6,813 nt of DNA from an uncultured Blautia sp. (GTDB lineage Bacteria; Bacillota; Clostridia; Lachnospirales; Lachnospiraceae): contig CAKRRX010000135.1 in NCBI GenBank assembly GCA_934394595.1, positions 1 through 6,813 on the forward strand. The letters are read 5' to 3'. A program made the position numbers and the translations under genes. Numbering within the stretch: the stretch's first letter is position 1; every line of letters starts with the position of its first letter. Below, in pieces: positions 1 through 5,407 of this stretch. Under the pieces are notes generated by a model that worked only from the letters and a program-made list of their open reading frames with translations, searched no databases and had not been told where the DNA came from.

Positions 1-50
1 CCGATGGTTAAGTCTGCGGAGTGCAGGTGTATTTTTAGTTAGAAGTTTAT

Positions 51-56
51 TATACT
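51..56 (+). promoter_or_regulatory. Possible -10 element for the first gene
   Basis: TATACT lies about 37 bases upstream of the likely start codon at 93, a plausible distance for a short leader. No convincing -35 box is seen 16-18 bases further upstream (TGTATT at 28-33 is the best and is weak). The first 50 bases otherwise show no gene or clear signal. Confidence 0.3.
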
Positions 57-77
57 TAGGTTAATAAGTGATCATCA

Positions 78-84
78 GAGGGAG
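78..84 (+). promoter_or_regulatory. Ribosome binding site deciding the start of the first gene
   Basis: GAGGGAG sits 8 bases before the ATG at 93 but only 2 bases before the in-frame ATG at 87. The spacing therefore favours 93 as the true start. Confidence 0.7.
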
Positions 85-92
85 TAATGATT

Positions 93-623
93 ATGAAAAA
101 TGATACTAGAAAGACGGTTAGAGGTTTGTTGATTGCCGGTGTTGTCGTAATGGCAGTTAGTATTATGTGGCCTTCATTGGCAGAGAAATATGGTACTTCA
201 AAACAGACGGCATCCAATGTATTACAGAGTGAGACTTCATCATCCTATTCATCATCGTCTGCGTCGACATCAACATCAGCATCAAAATCGACGTCAGCAT
301 CGACATCAACAGCATCAGCGACGTATTCGCATTCAGCCGGCGGAGGCGGCGGTTCTACAGGTTCTTTTGTTAACGGCGCTTCAGGCACGAGTTCCAGTTC
401 TTATTCAAGCTCCGGTTCTTCATCGGGAAGCTCAAGTTATAAGAAGAATTCAGGTTACACGAGCAGTTATGACTGTCAGAAGAAGTATGACCCGTATGAT
501 GCTTATGATTATGATGATGCAGATGATTTTGCAGATGACTGGGCAGAAGAATTCGGCGACGGTGATTATGATGACGGTTACGATGATGCCTATGATTACT
601 GGGAAGACGAGATGGACGATTAA
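93..623 (+). CDS. Membrane-anchored Ser-rich protein with acidic Asp/Tyr tail
   Basis: No family is recognised. From Met at 93 the protein is 176 residues. After a short basic N-terminus (residues 1-10) comes one hydrophobic segment at about 11-29 (GLLIAGVVVMAVSIMW), which fits an uncleaved signal anchor or a signal peptide. Residues 46-126 are almost all Ser, Thr, Ala, Gly and Tyr, with a Gly run at 83-87; this looks like a disordered stalk. Residues 132-176 are strongly acidic, with repeated DY/DD units, aromatic residues and no Lys or Arg after 131. A single Cys is at 128. The topology would place stalk and tail outside the membrane. The codons of the Ser/Ala/Thr tract form a degenerate short tandem repeat (261-323). 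The start at 93 is preferred over 87 on ribosome-site spacing. A cation-binding or cell-surface role is possible, but nothing here proves it. The gene is followed by a possible micropeptide and the broken exonuclease gene. Confidence 0.8.
   Translation: MKNDTRKTVRGLLIAGVVVMAVSIMWPSLAEKYGTSKQTASNVLQSETSSSYSSSSASTSTSASKSTSASTSTASATYSHSAGGGGGSTGSFVNGASGTSSSSYSSSGSSSGSSSYKKNSGYTSSYDCQKKYDPYDAYDYDDADDFADDWAEEFGDGDYDDGYDDAYDYWEDEMDD
261..323 (+). repeat. Degenerate TCA-RCA codon repeat inside the Ser-rich protein
   Basis: The tract alternates TCA/TCG (Ser) with GCA/ACA/ACG/GCG (Ala/Thr), giving repeated ATCAACATCAGC-like units in frame. It encodes the SAST-type low-complexity segment of residues 57-77. 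Being in codon register, gain or loss of units would change stalk length without a frameshift. Confidence 0.6.
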
Positions 624-668
624 ATTTGGAGTGTGTCTGTCAGATGATATAAGAAATGGGGGAGAAAA

Positions 669-719
669 ATGTTTTCAACAGCGATTATTGCTTTTGTGAT
701 TTGGATGTTAATTCGATAA
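669..719 (+). CDS. Possible 16-residue hydrophobic micropeptide
   Basis: This short frame encodes MFSTAIIAFVIWMLIR and ends in TAA. It is preceded by GGGGGAG at 658-664, a good ribosome site though only 4 bases from the ATG. The peptide is almost entirely hydrophobic with a terminal Arg, so it would form one short membrane-embedded helix. It sits between the acidic membrane protein (46 bases upstream) and the exonuclease gene (16 bases downstream), whose own ribosome site begins right after the stop. Its size and lack of a recognised homologue mean it could be chance. The strong ribosome site and uniform hydrophobicity are the reasons to list it. Confidence 0.4.
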   Translation: MFSTAIIAFVIWMLIR

Positions 720-735
720 AAAGGGGAGAGAAAGA

Positions 736-1392
736 ATGTTTTACTTAGTGATTGATTTAGAAATGTGCAGAGTACCAAGAGATTATCGGAACAAAGCTTA
801 TCATTATGCCTATGAGACGATTCAGATTGGCGCAGTTCTTTTGAATGAAGAATTCAAGCAGGTTGGGACAATTCGAGAATATGTTCATCCGGAACACGGG
901 GTGATCGATCCATTTATCGAAAGACTGACAGGAATAAAAAACAGTCAGGTCAAGAAAGCACCGCGTATTGGGGAGGCATTAGTGCATATGATCGACTGGA
1001 TTGGGGACAGAGAATACAAAGTCTATGCCTGAAGTGAATCCGACAGGAATCAACTTCTTCATGAAATCACAGCAAAACAGATTACGGATGAGAGCGTCGA
1101 TAATTTTATGATGGAGGACAGATGGGTGGATTATCAAATGGTTTTCAGTCAGAGATTTCAGCTGACCTGACGTATTAGTCTGGAAGAAGCATTGGGACGA
1201 GCAGACATTGATCCGAAAGGTAAGTTTCATGATGGAATGGATGATGCAGTGAATACAGGTCTTTTGATTGAGAAGCTGGAAATGAATCCGGACTATCAGT
1301 TGATTAGCTACGAAATGCCGGAGAAACCGTCGGAACATCTTGGCAGCACACTTGGGGAGTTGTTTGCAGGGCTGAATTTAAAACTGGCATAG
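736..1392 (+). pseudogene. DEDDh 3'-5' exonuclease (DnaQ/KapD-like) interrupted by two in-frame TGA codons
   Basis: The frame from ATG 736 (ribosome site AGGGGAG at 722-728) to TAG 1390-1392 spans 218 codons with no frameshift, but TGA occurs at codon 99 (1030-1032) and codon 145 (1168-1170). Reading through gives a complete RNase H-fold exonuclease: Exo I as IDLEM with D7 and E9, Exo II with D103 in SESDRNQLL, and Exo III as FHDGMDDA with H165 and D170 in the HxxxxD spacing of the DEDDh class. Such enzymes remove nucleotides from 3' ends of DNA or RNA using two metal ions. Codon 99 falls where relatives usually have Trp (inference from the family pattern A-W-S/N-x-S-D), so TGG to TGA is likely. 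Codon 145 could be a former CGA Arg. Both are single transitions. The unread product would be 98 residues, with Exo I only and presumably inactive. Intact motifs imply very recent decay, sequencing error, or stop readthrough. The downstream HIRAN gene follows by 25 bases. Confidence 0.75.
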
Positions 1393-1400
1393 AACAGCTG

Positions 1401-1409
1401 GGGAGGAGG
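1401..1409 (+). promoter_or_regulatory. Strong ribosome binding site of the HIRAN gene
   Basis: GGGAGGAGG lies 8 bases before the ATG at 1418 and is near-perfect for 16S pairing. It should allow good translation even though ribosomes would stop early in the broken exonuclease frame upstream. Confidence 0.75.
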
Positions 1410-1417
1410 AAAAGAAA

Positions 1418-1780
1418 ATGGCAAAGATTTATTTCACATTAACAGGGACGAGGCATTATTACGGATCAGATTTTTTAAAAAGCGGCATGAAGATTCAGTT
1501 GGAAAAGGAACCGGATAATAAATATGATCCTGAGGCCATTCAAGTGAAGCTTAAAGGTATGGGAAAGGTAGGTTATGTCGCCAACAGTCCGTATACAGTA
1601 ATTGGAGAAAGCATGAGTGCCGGAAGAATCTATGACAAGATTGATGATCAGGCCAATGCGAAGGTTGTGGTGGTAACTCCGAATGGAATATTATGTAAGC
1701 TGAGCAAGAAAAGCTTGGTGAGTTATACAGAGAAAGCGAAGGCAGAGAAAACAGAAGAAGAGGAGTTATCCTTTGTATAA
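1418..1780 (+). CDS. Stand-alone HIRAN-domain protein
   Basis: The 120-residue protein is essentially one HIRAN domain. The signature is visible in order: F6-x-x-x-G10-T-R, YYG at 14-16, then E31-P32-x-N34-x-Y36-D37-P38-x-A40-I41-x-V43, then G52-Y53-V54. HIRAN domains are small beta-rich modules; in eukaryotic HLTF/Rad5 helicases the domain binds 3' ends of single-stranded DNA. Bacterial stand-alone forms are known mostly from sequence surveys, where roles in DNA repair, replication restart or phage biology have been suggested. Residues 78-102 may finish the beta structure, and the tail (105-118) is Lys/Glu-rich and probably disordered. The gene lies 25 bases behind a 3'-5' exonuclease gene, suggesting joint action at DNA 3' ends (inference). 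Transcription probably ends at the stem-loop just downstream. Confidence 0.85.
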   Translation: MAKIYFTLTGTRHYYGSDFLKSGMKIQLEKEPDNKYDPEAIQVKLKGMGKVGYVANSPYTVIGESMSAGRIYDKIDDQANAKVVVVTPNGILCKLSKKSLVSYTEKAKAEKTEEEELSFV

Positions 1781-1786
1781 GCAGCG

Positions 1787-1824
1787 GGCCATTACAAATG
1801 ATTGAAAAGTCGTTTGTAATGGTC
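1787..1824 (+). terminator. Stem-loop after the HIRAN gene, probable terminator
   Basis: GGCCATTACAAATGA (1787-1801) pairs with TCGTTTGTAATGGTC (1810-1824) around an 8-base loop, giving 15 pairs including two G-U wobbles. It begins 6 bases after the HIRAN stop codon. The following AATTTGTATG is only moderately T-rich, so it may be an imperfect intrinsic terminator or an mRNA 3'-end stabiliser. It separates the left gene block from the restriction operon. Confidence 0.65.
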
Positions 1825-1862
1825 AATTTGTATGAATAAACGCCCTATTTGCCTAATTCTTA

Positions 1863-1882
1863 TGGTATACTAATGCTATAGT
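1863..1882 (+). promoter_or_regulatory. Tandem extended -10 promoter elements for the restriction operon
   Basis: Two extended -10 motifs lie 11 bases apart: TGG-TATACT (1863-1871) and TGC-TATAGT (1874-1882). Neither has a good -35 box at 16-18 bases, which fits extended -10 promoters that depend less on a -35. Transcripts would begin near 1878 or 1889 and have a leader of about 90-100 bases. Lying right after the terminator-like stem-loop, they are the best candidate start for the three-gene unit. Confidence 0.5.
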
Positions 1883-1980
1883 GTATATTGAGTTTAAGAA
1901 GAACCGGATAACATGAGATTGTCAGAAAATCAGAAATTGAGCAGCCGGCGGGAGAGACAGAAGAGAATATAGAGGGAATC

Positions 1981-4938
1981 ATGAACAAAGATAAAATCAA
2001 TCAATTAAACCAAGGATTCAACACCGCGTTTATAGATTATACAGCAGCGTCAAATCTGGCTTATAGACCGCAGTTTGTTTCCAATAATTATAAAGAGGGC
2101 CGTAAGGTGATTTCATCCATTGAGGATGAATTGTTGTCTTGTGAGCAATTTACAATCAGTGTGGCTTTTATTACTATGAGTGGAATTACGCCGCTTCTTC
2201 AGACGTTGAAAGAATTGGAGCAGCGTGGAATTCCCGGAAGAATTTTGACAACAGATTATCTTACATTTAGTGAGCCTACGGCTTTGAAGAAGCTTTCTGG
2301 ATTTTCAAATTTACAATTAAAAATGTATATGACGGATCGTTCAAATTCAGGATTTCATACCAAGGGATATATTTTCAAAAAGGATGAGATGTACCGAATT
2401 ATCGTGGGCAGTTCCAATATGACGTTAAGTGCATTGACGATAAATGAAGAATGGAATACAAGAATTGTATCTACAGAGCAGGGCGAGTATGCGAAAAACG
2501 TGTTGGCAGAGTTTGAAAAGTTATGGGATGCAGAACAGGCATTGACTTTTGAGAATTTTATTGAATTCTATACAGATATTTATACGAAAAATAAAATCAT
2601 CCAGAAGCAAAAAAAGTTGATTCGTCAGGAACAGATGTCGTCATTGGAGGCTTTCCGTTTACAGCCGAATTCGATGCAGGTGGGATTTATTCGTAATCTT
2701 CAGAAGATTTATGATGCTGGGGAGAAAAGAGCACTTTTGATTTCTGCAACAGGTACAGGGAAAACATATGCTTCTGCTTTTGCCATGCGAGAATTAGGAT
2801 TTCAGAGAATTTTATTTTTGGTACACCGCGGTCAGATTGCCAAACAGGCGAAGAATTCTTTCCAAAAGGTTTTTGCTGGAACTCGATCAATGGGATTGGT
2901 GACAGGAAATTATCAAGATTACGATTCAGATGTTATTTTTGCAACGATTCAGACCTTTAGTAAAGCGGATGTTTTAAGTAAATATAGTCGAACAGCATTT
3001 GATGCGATTGTGATTGATGAAGCTCATCATAGTGCAGCCAATAGTTATAAAAAGGTCATGGATTATTTTATGCCAAAGTTATGGCTTGGTATGACAGCCA
3101 CGCCGGATAAACGTGATGATAATATGGAAGATCGCAATATTTATGAGATTTTTAATCATCAGATTGCCTATGAAATTCGTTTGCAGGATGCTATGAAAGA
3201 GGATTTACTGTGTCCATTCCATTATTTTGCTATCACAGATTTGGAAGTCATTGCTGATAGTGGAAAATCTATGGAAGAAAAGATAGAGAACTTTCGCTAT
3301 CTGACTTCAGACGAGCGTGTCGGCAATGTTATGAAACAGGCCGAGTTTTTTGGATATGATGGAGATCGAGTAAAAGGACTGATTTTCTGCAGCCGTATTG
3401 ATGAAGCAAAAGAGTTATCCAGAAAGTTCAATGAAAAGGGTTGGAGAACGCTGGTTTTAAGTGGCGGCGATTCAGAAAGTACGAGGGCAGCAGCCATTGA
3501 AAGACTTGCCAGCGATGATTCAGAAAATGCACTGGATTACATATTATCTGTTGATATCTTTTCTGAAGGTGTGGATGTACCGGAGATTAATCAGGTCATT
3601 ATGCTCAGGCCGACAGAATCGCCGATTGTTTTTATACAGCAGTTGGGAAGAGGTCTAAGAAAGGCAGAGAAGAAAGAATACGTTGTAGTTTTGGATTTTA
3701 TTGGTAATTATAAAAATAACTTTATGATTCCGATTGCTTTGTCCGGGGATCGAAGCTATAACAAAGACAATATTCGCCGTTATGTAACAGAAGGTGGCAG
3801 AGTAATTCCGGGAGCAAGTACTATTCATTTTGATGAAGTATCCAGAAAGCGAATTTTTCAAGCGATCGATAATGCCAATTTCAGTGACATCAAGTTGATT
3901 CGTGAAAACTATACGAATTTAAAGGATAAGCTGGGACATATCCCTGCATTGGAAGATTTTGATAAGTATGGTGAAATGGATGTTCTGAGAATTTTTGACA
4001 ATAACAGTCTGGGTTCTTATTATAAATTTTTAGTTAAATATGAAAAAGAATATACGATTCGTTTGTCTAAAGAGGAAGAAAAAGTTATTGAGTTTGTTTC
4101 GAAGAAACTGGCTAGTGGAAAACGTATTCATGAGCTGGAGCTGTTGAATCGATTGATGCATTATCAGCATGGAATCATGGGCATTTTGAAACAATCTTTA
4201 AATGAAAAGTATCATTGTTCAATGGATTCAATTTGTGAGCAAAATCTTGTTAATATCATGACAAATGAGTTTCCAACCAGTATGGCGAAAAAGACTTATG
4301 CTCAGTGTGTTTTTCTGGAAAGAGAAGGCAGAGATTATGGTATTTCGGATTCCTTTAGCAAAATGTTGAAAAATCCTGATTTTTATTATATATTGCAGGA
4401 ATTGGTGGATTTTGGTATTGTACGTTATCAGGAAAATTACAGTAGTCGTTATCAGGATACAAATTTGGTACTGTATAAGAAATATACGTATGAGGATGCG
4501 TGTCGTCTTCTTGGTTGGGAGCACAATGAAGTGCCTCTGAATATCGGCGGTTATAAATACGACAGGAAAACGAAGACATTTCCGGTATTTATTAATTATG
4601 ATAAGAGAGAAGATATCAGTGATACGACGAAATATGAGGATCATTTTGTCAGCAGTAGTCATTTGATTGCTATTTCCAAAAGCGGCAGAACAATGGAATC
4701 TGAAGATGTACAGAATTTCCTAAAGGCCAGAGAACGCGGCATAGATGTTCAGTTGTTTGTGAGAAAGAATAAGGATGATAAGATTTCCAAAGAATTTTAT
4801 TATCTGGGACGAATGACAGCCACTGGATGTGCCAAAGAATTTGTTATGCCAAACACAGATAAGACAGCAGTGGAGATTGAATGGGTGTTGGATACACCGG
4901 TGCGAGAAGATATTTATGAGTATATTGTGAATGGATAA
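1981..4938 (+). CDS. SauUSI-like type IV restriction enzyme (PLD nuclease, SF2 helicase, DUF3427)
   Basis: The 985-residue protein has three parts. Residues 40-190 form a phospholipase D-superfamily nuclease: H126-T-K128, then GSSN at 143-146, then N-E-E-W near 155-158. The Asp of the classical HKD motif is replaced by Lys133, as in other HKD-helicase fusions. With one HxK per chain, two chains would be needed per active site. Residues 225-580 form a superfamily 2 helicase: Walker A SATGTGKT (255-262), DEAH (346-349), TAT (372-374), motif V SEGVDVP (528-534) and motif VI QLGRGLR with R557 and R560. Residues 600-735 are a helical linker, and 735-980 match the DUF3427 pattern, including the SSSHLIAISKSG segment near 891-902. 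This order and length match Staphylococcus SauUSI (about 950 residues), an ATP-dependent enzyme that cuts DNA carrying 5-methyl- or 5-hydroxymethylcytosine. The likely role is intracellular restriction of modified foreign DNA. The ribosome site is AGAGGG, ending 5 bases before ATG. It is the first gene of the operon and overlaps the longest possible NUDIX frame by 8 bases. All catalytic motifs are intact; target specificity cannot be read from sequence. Confidence 0.9.
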   Translation: MNKDKINQLNQGFNTAFIDYTAASNLAYRPQFVSNNYKEGRKVISSIEDELLSCEQFTISVAFITMSGITPLLQTLKELEQRGIPGRILTTDYLTFSEPTALKKLSGFSNLQLKMYMTDRSNSGFHTKGYIFKKDEMYRIIVGSSNMTLSALTINEEWNTRIVSTEQGEYAKNVLAEFEKLWDAEQALTFENFIEFYTDIYTKNKIIQKQKKLIRQEQMSSLEAFRLQPNSMQVGFIRNLQKIYDAGEKRALLISATGTGKTYASAFAMRELGFQRILFLVHRGQIAKQAKNSFQKVFAGTRSMGLVTGNYQDYDSDVIFATIQTFSKADVLSKYSRTAFDAIVIDEAHHSAANSYKKVMDYFMPKLWLGMTATPDKRDDNMEDRNIYEIFNHQIAYEIRLQDAMKEDLLCPFHYFAITDLEVIADSGKSMEEKIENFRYLTSDERVGNVMKQAEFFGYDGDRVKGLIFCSRIDEAKELSRKFNEKGWRTLVLSGGDSESTRAAAIERLASDDSENALDYILSVDIFSEGVDVPEINQVIMLRPTESPIVFIQQLGRGLRKAEKKEYVVVLDFIGNYKNNFMIPIALSGDRSYNKDNIRRYVTEGGRVIPGASTIHFDEVSRKRIFQAIDNANFSDIKLIRENYTNLKDKLGHIPALEDFDKYGEMDVLRIFDNNSLGSYYKFLVKYEKEYTIRLSKEEEKVIEFVSKKLASGKRIHELELLNRLMHYQHGIMGILKQSLNEKYHCSMDSICEQNLVNIMTNEFPTSMAKKTYAQCVFLEREGRDYGISDSFSKMLKNPDFYYILQELVDFGIVRYQENYSSRYQDTNLVLYKKYTYEDACRLLGWEHNEVPLNIGGYKYDRKTKTFPVFINYDKREDISDTTKYEDHFVSSSHLIAISKSGRTMESEDVQNFLKARERGIDVQLFVRKNKDDKISKEFYYLGRMTATGCAKEFVMPNTDKTAVEIEWVLDTPVREDIYEYIVNG

Positions 4939-4962
4939 GAAAAGTATGATAGATAGAGAAAC

Positions 4963-4966
4963 GGAG
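4963..4966 (+). promoter_or_regulatory. Ribosome binding site deciding the NUDIX start
   Basis: GGAG (within ACGGAGAGA) lies 9 bases before the ATG at 4976. The alternative in-frame ATG at 4931 has no comparable site. This and the family N-terminus (M-K-x-I-x-V-V-A-A) support 4976. Confidence 0.6.
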
Positions 4967-4975
4967 AGACAGAGA

Positions 4976-5362
4976 ATGAAGACAATCAGAGTAGTTGCAG
5001 CAATTATTATTGAGAAGGAGAAAGTATTTGCTACACAACGTGGCTATGGCGAGTTTAAGGATGGCTGGGAATTCCCAGGCGGCAAAATCGAGCTGGGAGA
5101 GACACCGGAGACGGCCATTGTGAGAGAAATTAAAGAAGAACTGGATACAGAAATTGAAGTCGTGAAACTTTTGGATACAGTCGAATATGATTATCCGCAG
5201 TTTCATTTGTCCATGGACTGCTTTATTTGTAAAATCAAATCTGGAGATTTAGTACTCAAAGAGCATGAAGCTGCCAAGTGGCTGACAAAGGAGAATCTGG
5301 ACAGCGTAGATTGGTTGCCGGCAGATTTGTCATTGATAGAGAAAATTAGGTGTGAGATGTAA
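4976..5362 (+). CDS. NUDIX hydrolase, MutT/NudG-like nucleotide pyrophosphohydrolase
   Basis: From Met at 4976 the product is 128 residues, a typical MutT length. The N-terminus MKTIRVVAAII and the WEFPGGK loop (31-37) are classic. The NUDIX box runs from G36 through E42, R50-E51, E54-E55; its late Gly is Asp57 and the next hydrophobic residue is Thr58, a common variant. The C-terminal HEAAKWL (97-103) and DWLPAD (112-117) match the MutT/NudG branch, whose members hydrolyse 8-oxo-dGTP or, for E. coli NudG, CTP, dCTP and 5-substituted dCTPs to the monophosphate plus pyrophosphate. The longer frame from ATG 4931 overlaps the helicase stop by 8 bases and adds 15 charged residues; it could allow coupled translation but lacks a ribosome site. 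Placement directly behind a modified-cytosine restriction enzyme suggests a shared function. Which nucleotide it prefers is unknown. Confidence 0.88.
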   Translation: MKTIRVVAAIIIEKEKVFATQRGYGEFKDGWEFPGGKIELGETPETAIVREIKEELDTEIEVVKLLDTVEYDYPQFHLSMDCFICKIKSGDLVLKEHEAAKWLTKENLDSVDWLPADLSLIEKIRCEM

Positions 5363-5397
5363 AAAAACATCCCGGTTTTTAGTAGCTGTCACTGAAC

Positions 5398-5403
5398 AGA
5401 GGA
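5398..5403 (+). promoter_or_regulatory. Ribosome binding site supporting a GTG start
   Basis: AGAGGA ends 4 bases before GTG 5408. The first in-frame ATG (5480) has no such site, so the GTG is favoured. Confidence 0.6.
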
Positions 5404-5407
5404 AGAA

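Noticed and set aside
190..699. Long frame rich in His, Arg, Gln and Met overlapping the Ser-rich gene
   Set aside because: Shadow of the repetitive Ser/Asp codons in another frame, with no ribosome site.
1030..1060. Selenocysteine insertion at the first internal TGA, prompted by a hairpin at 1031-1057 with a GACA loop
   Set aside because: The apical loop begins only about 9 bases after the TGA, nearer than bacterial SECIS elements allow, the stem has a bulge and a mismatch, the position suits Trp in relatives, and the second TGA would remain unexplained.
736..1392. Whole-genome reassignment of UGA to Trp
   Set aside because: Intact genes in the window use TGG for Trp repeatedly and contain no in-frame TGA at all; a recoded genome should use TGA widely.
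1192..1392. Independent small gene starting at TTG 1192
   Set aside because: It is the C-terminal part of the exonuclease frame (Exo III motif) after the second TGA and has no convincing ribosome site.
1913..1972. 19-codon leader peptide frame (MRLSENQKLSS...) upstream of the restriction enzyme
   Set aside because: No ribosome site before its ATG and an unremarkable charged sequence; probably chance.
4228..4662. Minus-strand 144-residue frame within the helicase gene
   Set aside because: Lies wholly inside a well-supported gene, is rich in Ile/Thr as expected for an antisense of AT-rich coding DNA, and shows no domain.
5363..5385. Terminator between the NUDIX and winged-helix genes (AAAAAC/GTTTTT around ATCCCG)
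   Set aside because: Only six A-T-dominated pairs without a stable GC stem; unlikely to stop transcription, though it may be the remnant of one.
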